Source of the DNA: Lathyrus oleraceus
Taxonomy: Eukaryota; Streptophyta; Magnoliopsida; Fabales; Fabaceae
Direction: 5' to 3'
NCBI RefSeq assembly: GCF_024323335.1
Contig: NC_066583.1
Location: forward strand, 12,738,665-12,802,664
DNA length: 64,000 nt
In this document: positions 14,901-27,266 of the stretch, one piece after another
How positions within the stretch are numbered: the first letter of the stretch is position 1
How the letters are laid out: the number at the start of each line of letters is the position of its first letter
Program-made: the position numbers and the translations under genes
Notes under the pieces: model-generated
What the model was told of the DNA's origin: nothing
Database searches by the model: none
The model's input: only the letters and a program-made list of their open reading frames with translations

Positions 14901-17900
14901 ATAAATTGATTTGCGTATAATGATAAAGGATCAAACTCCAGTAAATTTGTCCAGGGGAGCCTCTTGTGTTCCAGTTGCATATAATAATAAAGGAACTCAA
15001 TTGGTCACAATTTACAACTAATTAAGCATTTTAAGCGAATATGGGATACTTCAAATATTAAGTGTAAAATATATATCATTGAATTCAACTAGTATTTTTA
15101 TTATTATTATTATTATTTATTCAAGTCAAATTATTTAATTATTTTAAAATAAATAAAGGAAATGATAATGAATCGTGTAACCATTCCTTTTTGCAATTCC
15201 ACCTTTCTTTCTTTTTTATCAATAATAAACCTTTTATTAATAAGTTTATTTTTCTTAAAGAACAGAAAATAAAATCGGAGTCCAAAAAATATCATACATA
15301 TTGTAGTATCTATGCATCTATATGGTAGTATAAGATATAGAAAAGAGTGCAGTTCAAATAACATTACTTTATTTTTCAATTTATAAAGGACCGCCATGTT
15401 ATTTGATGGATACTATTATTTTAAAGGTGAGTCCAATTGCTTGGATTATTTACAATGAGATAAATTGACTTGCGTATAATGATAAAGGATCAAAGTCCAG
15501 TAAATTTGTCCAGGGGAGCCTCTTGTGTTCCAGTTGCATATAATAATAAAGGAACTCAATTGGTCACAATTTACAACTAATTAAGCATTTTAAGGGATAT
15601 GGGATATTTCAAATATTAAGTGGAAAATATATATCATTTAATTCAACTAGTATTTTTATTATTATTATTATTTATTCCAGTAAAATTATTTAATTATTTA
15701 AAAATATATAAAGGAAATGATAATGAATTGTGTAACCATTTCTTTTTCCAATTCCACCTTTCTTTCTTTTTTATCAATAATAAACCTTTTATTAATAAGT
15801 CTGTTTTTCTTATAGAACAGAAAATAAAATCTGCGTCCCAAAAATATCATACATATTTTAGTATGTATGCATCTATATGCTAGTATAAGATATAGAAAAT
15901 ACTGCAGTTCACAATAACATTATTTTATTTTTCAATTTAAAAAGGAAAGCCATGTTATTTGATGGATACTATTATTTTAAAGGTTAGTCCAATTGCTTGG
16001 ATTATTTACAATGAGATAAATTGATTTGCGTATAATGATAAAGGATCAAACTCCAGTAAATTTGTCCAGGGGAGCCTCTTGTGTTCCAGTTGCATATAAT
16101 AATAAAGGAACTCAATTGGTCACAATTTACAACTAATTAAGCATTTTAAGCGAATATGGGATACTTCAAATATTAAGTGTAAAATATATATCATTTAATT
16201 CAACTAGTATTTTTATTATTATTATTATTTATTCAAGTCAAATTATTTAATTATTTTAAAATAAATAAAGGAAATGATAATGAATCGTGTAACCATTCCT
16301 TTTTGCAATTCCACCTTTCTTTCTTTTTTATCAATAATAAACCTTTTATTAATAAGTTTATTTTTCTTAAAGAACAGAAAATAAAATCGGAGTCCAAAAA
16401 ATATCATACATATTATAGTATCTATGCATCTATATGGTAGTATAAGATATAGAAAAGAGTGCAGTTCAAATAACATTACTTTATTTTTCAATTTATAAAG
16501 GACCGCCATGTTATTTGATGGATACTATTATTTTAAAGGTGAGTCCAATTGCTTGGATTATTTACAATGAGATAAATTGACTTGCGTATAATGATAAAGG
16601 ATCAAAGTCCAGTAAATTTGTCCAGGGGAGCCTCTTGTGTTCCAGTTGCATATAATAATAAAGGAACTCAATTGGTCACAATTTACAACTAATTAAGCAT
16701 TTTAAGGGAATATGGGATATTTCAAATATTAAGTGGAAAATATATATCATTTAATTCAACTAGTATTTTTATTATTATTATTATTTATTCCAGTAAAATT
16801 ATTTAATTATTTAAAAATATATAAAGGAAATGATAATGAATTGTGTAACCATTTCTTTTTCCAATTCCACCTTTCTTTCTTTTTTATCAATAATAAACCT
16901 TTTATTAATAAGTCTGTTTTTCTTATAGAACAGAAAATAAAATCTGCGTCCCAAAAATATCATACATATTTTAGTATGTATGCATCTATATGCTAGTATA
17001 AGATATAGAAAATACTGCAGTTCACAATAACATTATTTTATTTTTCAATTTAAAAAGGAAAGCCATGTTATTTGATGGATACTATTATTTTAAAGGTTAG
17101 TCCAATTGCTTGGATTATTTACAATGAGATAAATTGATTTGCGTATAATGATAAAGGATCAAAGTCCAGTAAATTTGTCCAGGGGAGCCTCTTGTGTTCC
17201 AGTTGCATATAATAATAAAGGAACTCAATTGGTCATAATTTACAACTAATTAAGCATTTTAAGGGAATATGGGATATTTCAAATATTAAGTGGAAAATAT
17301 ATATCATTTAATTCAACTAGTATTTTTATTATTATTATTATTTATTCCAGTAAAATTATTTAATTATTTAAAAATATATAAAGGAAATGATAATGAATTG
17401 TGTAACCATTTCTTTTTCCAATTCCACCTTTCTTTCTTTTTTATCAATAATAAACCTTTTATTAATAAGTCTGTTTTTCTTATAGAACAGAAAATAAAAT
17501 CTGCGTCCCAAAAATATCATACATATTTTAGTATGTATGCATCTATATGCTAGTATAAGATATAGAAAATACTGCAGTTCACAATAACATTATTTTATTT
17601 TTCAATTTAAAAAGGAAAGCCATGTTATTTGATGGATACTATTATTTTAAAGGTTAGTCCAATTGCTTGGATTATTTACAATGAGATAAATTGATTTGCG
17701 TATAATGATAAAGGATCAAAGTCCAGTAAATTTGTCCAGGGGAGCCTCTTGTGTTCCAGTTGCATATAATAATAAAGGAACTCAATTGGTCATAATTTAC
17801 AACTAATTAAGCATTTTAAGGGAATATGGGATATTTCAAATATTAAGTGGAAAATATATATCATTTAATTCAACTAGTATTTTTATTATTATTATTATTT

Positions 17901-20030
17901 ATTCCAGTAAAATTATTTAATTATTTAAAAATATATAAAGGAAATGATAATGAATTGTGTAACCATTTCTTTTTCCAATTCCACCTTTCTTTCTTTTTTA
18001 TCAATAATAAACCTTTTATTAATAAGTCTGTTTTTCTTATAGAACAGAAAATAAAATCTGCGTTCGAAAAATATCATACATATTTTAGTATGTATGCATC
18101 TATATGCTAGTATAAGATATAGAAAATACTGCAGTTCACAATAACATTATTTTATTTTTCAATTTAAAAAGGAAAGCCATGTTATTTGATGGATACTATT
18201 ATTTTAAAGGTGAGTCCAATTACTTGGATTTATTACAATGAGAGAAATTGACTTGCTTATAATGATAAAGGATTAATGTCCAGTAAATTTGTCCAGGGGA
18301 GCCTCTTGTGTTCCAGTTGCATATAATAATAAAGGAACTTAATTGGTTACAACGGACAACTAAATGAGCATTTTAAGGGAATATGGGATATTACAAATAT
18401 TAAGTGGAAAATATAAATCATTTAATTCAACTAGTATTTTTATTATTATTGTTATTATTTATTCAAGTCAAATTAATAAATTATTTAAAAATATATAAAG
18501 GAAATCATAATGAATCGTGTAACCATTTCTTTTTCAAATTTCACCTTTCTTTCTTTTTTATCAAAAATAAACCTTTTATGAATAAGTTTGTTTTTCTTAT
18601 AGAACAGTAAATAAAATCGGCGTCCAAAAAATATCATACATATTATAGTATGTATGCATCTATATGCTAGTATAAGATATAGAAAAGAGTGCAGTTCACA
18701 ATAACATTACTTTATTTTTCAATTTATAAAGGACCGCCATGTTATTTGATGGATACTATTATTTTAAAGGTGAGTCCAATTACTTGGATTATTTACAATG
18801 AGATAAATTGACTTGCGTATAATGATAAAGGATCACAGTCCAGTAAATTTTTCCAGGGGAGCCTCTTGTGTTCCAGTTGCATATAATATTAAAGGAACTC
18901 AAATGGTCACAATTTACAACTAATTAAGTATTTTAAGGGAATATGGGATATTTCAAATATTAAGTGGAAAATATACATCATTTAATTCAACTAGTATTTT
19001 TATTATTATTATTATTATTATTTATTCAAGTAAAATTATTGAATTATTTAAAAATATATAAAGGAAATGATAATGAATTGTTTAACCATTTCTTTTTCTA
19101 ATTCCACCTTTCTTTATTTTTTATCAATAATAAACCTTTTATTAATAAGTCTGTTTTTCTTATAGAACAGAAAATAAAATCGGCGTCCGAAAAATATCAT
19201 ACATATTTTAGTATGTATGCATCTATATGCTAGTATAAGATATAGAAAATAGTGCAGTTCACAATAACATTATTTTATTTTTCAATATATAAAGGAAAGC
19301 CATGTTATTTGATGGATACTATTATTTTAAAGGTGAGTCCAATTACTTGGATTTATTACAATGAGAGAAATTGACTTGCGTATAATGATAAAGGAACTTA
19401 ATTGGTCACAACTGACAACTAAATGAGCATTTTAAGGGAATATGGGATATTTCAAATATTAAGTGGAAAATATATATCATTTAATTCAACTAGTATTTTT
19501 ATTATTATTATTATTATTATTTATTCAAGTCAAATTTATTAATTATTTAAAAATATATAAAGGAAATGCTAATGAATCGTGTAACCATTTCTTTTTCCAA
19601 TTCCACCTTTCTGTCTTTTTTATCAATAATAAACGTTTTATTAATAAGTTTGTTTTTCTTATAGAACAGAAAAAAAAATCGGCATGCGAAAAATATCATA
19701 CATATTACAGTATCTATGCATCTATATGCTAGTATAAGATAGAGAAAAGAGTTCAGTTCATAATAACCTTACTTTATTTTTCAATTTATAAAGGCAAACC
19801 ATGTTATTTGATGGATACTATAATTTTAAAGGTGAGTCCAATTACTTGGATTATTTACAATGAGATAAATTGACTTGCGTATAATGATAAAGGATTAAAG
19901 TCCAGTAAATTTGTCCAGGGGAGCCTCTTGTGTTCCAGTTGCATATAATAATAATTGAACTTAATTGGTCACAACTGACAACTAATTGAGCATTTTAAGG
20001 GAATATGGGATATTTCAAATATTAAGTGGA
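11930..20030 (+). repeat. Block B: alternating and single satellite monomers
   Basis: Two monomer types alternate. Type X reads GCGAATATGGGATACTTC and CCATTCCTTTTTGCAATT. Type Y reads GGGATATTTC and has TTTATTCCAGTAAAATTATT. By anchor position the order is X 12165, Y 12721, X 13279, mixed 13835, Y 14392, X 14949, Y 15509, X 16064, Y 16620, Y 17177, Y 17734. This gives XY dimers of about 1,113 bp followed by three near-identical Y units spaced 557 bp. The monomers from 18291 to 20030 are of other types, and one has an internal deletion near 19,390. Confidence 0.8.
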
Positions 20031-23000
20031 AAATATATATCATTTAATTCAACTAGTATTTTTATTATAATTATTATTTATTCAAGTTAAATTATTTAAT
20101 TCTTTAAAAATATATACAGGAAATGATAATGAATCGTGTAACCATTTTGTTTTCCAATTCCACCTTTCTTTCTTTTTTATCAATAATAAACCTTTTATTA
20201 ATAAGTTTGTTTTTCTTATAGAACAGAAAATAAAATCGGAGTCCAAAAAATATCATAGATATTATAGTATCTAACCATCTATATGCTAGTATAAAATATA
20301 AAAAATAGTGCAGTTCACAATAAGATTACTTTATTTTTCAATTTATAAAGGAAAGCCATGTTATTTGATGGATACTATTATTTTAAAGGTGAGTCAAATT
20401 ACTTGGATTTATTACAATGAGAGAAATTGACTTGCATATAATCATAAAGGATTAAAGTCCAGTAAATTTGTCCACGGGAGCCTCTTGTGTTCCAGTTGCA
20501 TCAATAATAAAGGAACTTAATTGGTCACAACTGACAACTAATTGAGCATTTTAAGGGAGTATGGGATATTTCAAATATTAAGTGGAAATTAAATATCATT
20601 TAATTCAACTAGTATTTTTATTATTATTGTTATTTATTCAAATCAAATTATTTAATTATTTAAAAATATATACAGGAAATGATAATGAATCGTGTAAGCA
20701 TTTCTTTTTCCAATTCCACCTTTCTTTCTTTTTTATCAATAATAATCCTTTTATTATTAAGTTTGTTTTTCTTATAGAACAAAAAATAAAATCGGCGTCC
20801 AAAAAATATCATACATATTATAGTATCTATGCATCTATATGCTAGTATAAGATATAGAAAAGAGTGCAGTTCACAATAACATAACTTTAGTTTTCAATTT
20901 ATAAAGGCAAACCATGTTATTTGATGGATACTATTATTTTAAAGGTGAGTCCAATTACTTGGATTTATTACAATGAGAGAAATTGACTTGCATATAATGA
21001 TAAAGGATTAAAGTCCAGTAAATTTGTCCAGGGGAGCCTCTTGTGTTCCATTTGCATATAATAATAATTGAACTTAATTGGTCAAAACTGACAACTAATT
21101 GAGCATTTTAAGGGAATATGGGATATTTCAAATATTAAGTGGAAGATATATATCATTTAATTCAACTAGTATTTTTATTATAATTATTATTTATTCAAGT
21201 CAAATTATTTAATTCTTTAAAAATATATACAGGAAACGATAATGAATCGTGTAACCATTTCTTTTTCCAATTCCACCTTTCTTTCTTTTTTATCAATAAT
21301 AACCCTTTTATTAATAAGTTTGTTTTTCTTATAGAACAAAAAATAAAATCGGCGTCCAAAAAATATCATACGTATTATAGTATCTATGCATCTATATGCT
21401 AGTATAAGATATAGAAAAGAGTGCAGTTCACAATAACATTACTTTATTTTTCAATTTATAAAGGACCGCCATGTTATTTGATGGATACTTTTATTTTAAA
21501 GGTGAGTCCAATTACTTGGATTATTTACAATGAGATAAATTGACTTGCGTATAATAATAAAGGATCAAAGTCCAGTAAATTTGTCCAGGGGAGCCTCTTG
21601 TGTTCCAGTTGCATATAATAATAAAGGAACTCAATTGGTCACAATTTACAACTAATTAAGCATTTTAAGGGAATATGGGATATTTCAAATATTAAGTGGA
21701 AAATATATATCATTTAATTCAACTAGTATTTTTATTATTATTATTCTTTATTCAAGTAAAATTATTGAATTATTTAAAAATATATAAAGGAAATGATAAT
21801 GAATTGTGTAACCATTTCTTTTTCCAATTCCACCTTTCTTTCTTTTTTATCAATAATAAACCTTTTATTAATAAGTCTGTTTTTCTTATAGAACAGAAAA
21901 TAAAATCGGCGTTCGAAAAATATCATACATATTTTAGTATGTATGCATCTATATGCTAGTATAAGATATAGAAAATAGTGCAGTTCACAATAACATTATT
22001 TAATTTTTCAATTTATAAAGGAAAGCCATGTTATTTGATGGATACTATTATTTTAAAGGTGAGTCCAATTACTTGGATTTATTACAATGAGAGAAATTGA
22101 CTTGCGTATAATGATAAAGGATTAAAGTCCAATAAATTTGTCCAGGGGAACCTCTTGTGTTCCAGTTGCATATAATAATAAAGGAACTTAATTGGTCACA
22201 ACTGACAACTAATTGAGCATTTTAAGGAAATATGGGATATTACAATTATTAAGTGGAAAATATATATCATTTAATTCAACTAGTATTTTTATTATAATTA
22301 TTATTTATTCAAGTTAAATTATTTAATTCTTTAAAAATATATACAGGAAATGATAATGAATCGTGTAACCATTTTGTTTTCCAATTCCACCTTTCTTTCT
22401 TTTTTATCAATAATAAACCTTTTATTAATAAGTTTGTTTTTCTTATAGAACAGAAAATAAAATCGGAGTCCAAAAAATATCATAGATATTATAGTATCTA
22501 ACCATCTATATGCTAGTATAAAATATAAAAAATAGTGCAGTTCACAATAAGATTACTTTATTTTTCAATTTATAAAGGAAAGCCATGTTATTTGATGGAT
22601 ACTATTATTTTAAAGGTGAGTCAAATTACTTGGATTTATTACAATGAGAGAAATTGACTTGCATATAATCATAAAGGATTAAAGTCCAGTAAATTTGTCC
22701 ACGGGAGCCTCTTGTGTTCCAGTTGCATCAATAATAAAGGAACTTAATTGGTCACAACTGACAACTAATTGAGCATTTTAAGGGAGTATGGGATATTTCA
22801 AATATTAAGTGGAAATTAAATATCATTTAATTCAACTAGTATTTTTATTATTATTGTTATTTATTCAAATCAAATTATTTAATTATTTAAAAATATATAC
22901 AGGAAATGATAATGAATCGTGTAAGCATTTCTTTTTCCAATTCCACCTTTCTTTCTTTTTTATCAATAATAATCCTTTTATTATTAAGTTTGTTTTTCTT

Positions 23001-26000
23001 ATAGAACAAAAAATAAAATCGGCGTCCAAAAAATATCATACATATTATAGTATCTATGCATCTATATGCTAGTATAAGATATAGAAAAGAGTGCAGTTCA
23101 CAATAACATAACTTTAGTTTTCAATTTATAAAGGCAAACCATGTTATTTGATGGATACTATTATTTTAAAGGTGAGTCCAATTACTTGGATTTATTACAA
23201 TGAGAGAAATTGACTTGCATATAATGATAAAGGATTAAAGTCCAGTAAATTTGTCCAGGGGAGCCTCTTGTGTTCCATTTGCATATAATAATAATTGAAC
23301 TTAATTGGTCAAAACTGACAACTAATTGAGCATTTTAAGGGAATATGGGATATTTCAAATATTAAGTGGAAGATATATATCATTTAATTCAACTAGTATT
23401 TTTATTATAATTATTATTTATTCAAGTCAAATTATTTAATTCTTTAAAAATATATACAGGAAACGATAATGAATCGTGTAACCATTTCTTTTTCCAATTC
23501 CACCTTTCTTTCTTTTTTATCAATAATAACCCTTTTATTAATAAGTTTGTTTTTCTTATAGAACAAAAAATAAAATCGGCGTCCAAAAAATATCATACGT
23601 ATTATAGTATCTATGCATCTATATGCTAGTATAAGATATAGAAAAGAGTGCAGTTCACAATAACATTACTTTATTTTTCAATTTATAAAGGACCGCCATG
23701 TTATTTGATGGATACTTTTATTTTAAAGGTGAGTCCAATTACTTGGATTATTTACAATGAGATAAATTGACTTGCGTATAATAATAAAGGATCAAAGTCC
23801 AGTAAATTTGTCCAGGGGAGCCTCTTGTGTTCCAGTTGCATATAATAATAAAGGAACTCAATTGGTCACAATTTACAACTAATTAAGCATTTTAAGGGAA
23901 TATGGGATATTTCAAATATTAAGTGGAAAATATATATCATTTAATTCAACTAGTATTTTTATTATTATTATTCTTTATTCAAGTAAAATTATTGAATTAT
24001 TTAAAAATATATAAAGGAAATGATAATGAATTGTGTAACCATTTCTTTTTCCAATTCCACCTTTCTTTCTTTTTTATCAATAATAAACCTTTTATTAATA
24101 AGTCTGTTTTTCTTATAGAACAGAAAATAAAATCGGCGTTCGAAAAATATCATACATATTTTAGTATGTATGCATCTATATGCTAGTATAAGATATAGAA
24201 AATAGTGCAGTTCACAATAACATTATTTAATTTTTCAATTTATAAAGGAAAGCCATGTTATTTGATGGATACTATTATTTTAAAGGTGAGTCCAATTACT
24301 TGGATTTATTACAATGAGAGAAATTGACTTGCGTATAATGATAAAGGATTAAAGTCCAATAAATTTGTCCAGGGGAACCTCTTGTGTTCCAGTTGCATAT
24401 AATAATAAAGGAACTTAATTGGTCACAACTGACAACTAATTGAGCATTTTAAGGAAATATGGGATATTACAATTATTAAGTGGAAAATATATATCATTTA
24501 ATTCAACTAGTATTTTTATTATAATTATTATTTATTCAAGTTAAATTATTTAATTCTTTAAAAATATATACAGGAAATGATAATGAATCGTGTAACCATT
24601 TTGTTTTCCAATTCCACCTTTCTTTCTTTTTTATCAATAATAAACCTTTTATTAATAAGTTTGTTTTTCTTATAGAACAGAAAATAAAATCGGAGTCCAA
24701 AAAATATCATACATATTATAGTATCTAACCATCTATATGCTAGTATAAAATATAAAAAATAGTGCAGTTCACAATAAGATTACTTTATTTTTCAATTTAT
24801 AAAGGAAAGCCATGTTATTTGATGGATACTATTATTTTAAAGGTGAGTCAAATTACTTGGATTTATTACAATGAGAGAAATTGACTTGCATATAATCATA
24901 AAGGATTAAAGTCCAGTAAATTTGTCCACGGGAGCCTCTTGTGTTCCAGTTGCATCAATAATAAAGGAACTTAATTGGTCACAACTGACAACTAATTGAG
25001 CATTTTAAGGGAATATGGGATATTTCAAATATTAAGTGGAAATTAAATATCATTTAATTCAACTAGTATTTTTATTATTATTGTTATTTATTCAAATCAA
25101 ATTATTTAATTATTTAAAAATATATACAGGAAATGATAATGAATCGTGTAAGCATTTCTTTTTCCAATTCCACCTTTCTTTCTTTTTTATCAATAATAAT
25201 CCTTTTATTATTAAGTTTGTTTTTCTTATAGAACAAAAAATAAAATCGGCGTCCAAAAAATATCATACATATTATAGTATCTATGCATCTATATGCTAGT
25301 ATAAGATATAGAAAAGAGTGCAGTTCACAATAACATAACTTTAGTTTTCAATTTATAAAGGCAAACCATGTTATTTGATGGATACTATTATTTTAAAGGT
25401 GAGTCCAATTACTTGGATTTATTACAATGAGAGAAATTGACTTGCATATAATGATAAAGGATTAAAGTCCAGTAAATTTGTCCAGGGGAGCCTCTTGTGT
25501 TCCATTTGCATATAATAATAATTGAACTTAATTGGTCAAAACTGACAACTAATTGAGCATTTTAAGGGAATATGGGATATTTCAAATATTAAGTGGAAGA
25601 TATATATCATTTAATTCAACTAGTATTTTTATTATAATTATTATTTATTCAAGTCAAATTATTTAATTCTTTAAAAATATATACAGGAAACGATAATGAA
25701 TCGTGTAACCATTTCTTTTTCCAATTCCACCTTTCTTTCTTTTTTATCAATAATAACCCTTTTATTAATAAGTTTGTTTTTCTTATAGAACAAAAAATAA
25801 AATCGGCGTCCAAAAAATATCATACGTATTATAGTATCTATGCATCTATATGCTAGTATAAGATATAGAAAAGAGTGCAGTTCACAATAACATTACTTTA
25901 TTTTTCAATTTATAAAGGACCGCCATGTTATTTGATGGATACTTTTATTTTAAAGGTGAGTCCAATTACTTGGATTATTTACAATGAGATAAATTGACTT

Positions 26001-26712
26001 GCGTATAATAATAAAGGATCAAAGTCCAGTAAATTTGTCCAGGGGAGCCTCTTGTGTTCCAGTTGCATATAATAATAAAGGAACTCAATTGGTCACAATT
26101 TACAACTAATTAAGCATTTTAAGGGAATATGGGATATTTCAAATATTAAGTGGAAAATATATCATTTAATTCAACTAGTATTTTTATTATTATTATTCTT
26201 TATTCAAGTAAAATTATTGAATTATTTAAAAATATATAAAGGAAATGATAATGAATTGTGTAACCATTTCTTTTTCCAATTCCACCTTTCTTTCTTTTTT
26301 ATCAATAATAAACCTTTTATTAATAAGTCTGTTTTTCTTATAGAACAGAAAATAAAATCGGCGTTCGAAAAATATCATACATATTTTAGTATGTATGCAT
26401 CTATATGCTAGTATAAGATATAGAAAATAGTGCAGTTCACAATAACATTATTTAATTTTTCAATTTATAAAGGAAAGCCATGTTATTTGATGGATACTAT
26501 TATTTTAAAGGTGAGTCCAATTACTTGGATTTATTACAATGAGAGAAATTGACTTGCGTATAATGATAAAGGATTAAAGTCCAATAAATTTGTCCAGGGG
26601 AACCTCTTGTGTTCCAGTTGCATATAATAATAAAGGAACTTAATTGGTCACAACTGACAACTAATTGAGCATTTTAAGGAAATATGGGATATTACAATTA
26701 TTAAGTGGAAAA
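20030..26712 (+). repeat. Higher-order repeat block C (4 monomers, 2,227 bp, 3 copies)
   Basis: The variant GTCCACGGGAGCC occurs at 20470, 22697 and 24924, exactly 2,227 bp apart. The three copies are almost base-for-base identical. By eye, copies 2 and 3 differ at only a few sites, for example CATAGATATT against CATACATATT, and one ATAT unit near 26,160. This is far closer than the copies of block A, so block C was amplified or homogenised more recently. The block is flanked on both sides by monomers of the same two other types. Confidence 0.9.
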
Positions 26713-27266
26713 TATATATCATTTAATTCAACTAGTATTTTAATTATTATTATTATTCATTCAAGTCAAATTAATTAATTATTTAAAAATATATAAAGGA
26801 AATGATAATGAATCGTGTAACCATTTCTTTTTCCAATTCCACCTTTCTGCCTTTTTTATCAATAATAAACCTTTTATTATTAAGTTTGTTTTTCTTATAG
26901 AACAGAAAAAAAATCGGCGTGCGAAAAATATCATACATATTACAGTATCTATGCATCTATATGCTAGTATAAGATAGAGAAAAGAGTTCAGTCCATAATA
27001 ACCTTACTTTATTTTTCAATTTATAAAGGAAAACCATGTTATTTGATGGAAACTATTATTTTAAAGGTGAGTCCAATTACTTGGATTATTTACAATGAGA
27101 TAAATTGACTTGCGTATAATGATAAAGGATTAAAGTCCAGTAAATTTGTCCAGGGGAGCCTCTTGTGTTCCAGTTGCATATAATAATAATTGAACTTAAT
27201 TGGTCACAACTGACAACTAATTGAGCATTTTAAGGGAATATGGGATATTTCAAATATTAAGTGGAA

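Larger units (their letters stand above)
1..27266 (+). repeat. Satellite DNA array, monomer about 555 bp, ~49 copies
   Basis: A head-to-tail array of a strongly AT-rich monomer fills this region. The motif GTCCAGGGGAGCCTCTTGTG (with variants) recurs at 555, 1097, 1647, 2203, 2761, 3307, 3860, 4416, 4970 and so on to 26592 and 27149. The spacing is 542-560 bp, mostly 553-557. All copies are in the same orientation. Each monomer carries an internal (ATT)n tract of variable length and several poly-T runs. I see no transposon ends, primer sites or conserved coding frame. The window starts inside the array, so its left end is unknown. The right end is sharp at 27,266, where the monomer breaks off after AAGTGGAA. 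I cannot name the satellite family from memory. Confidence 0.97.

Noticed and set aside
12344..16509. Minus-strand 88-codon frames repeated at 12,344, 15,131 and 16,243
   Set aside because: They lie in type X satellite monomers, have no family match and are absent from other monomer types. Repeat artefact.
1..27266. CRISPR-like or rDNA/5S tandem array
   Set aside because: Monomers of ~555 bp with no spacers and no rRNA sequence. This is plant satellite DNA.
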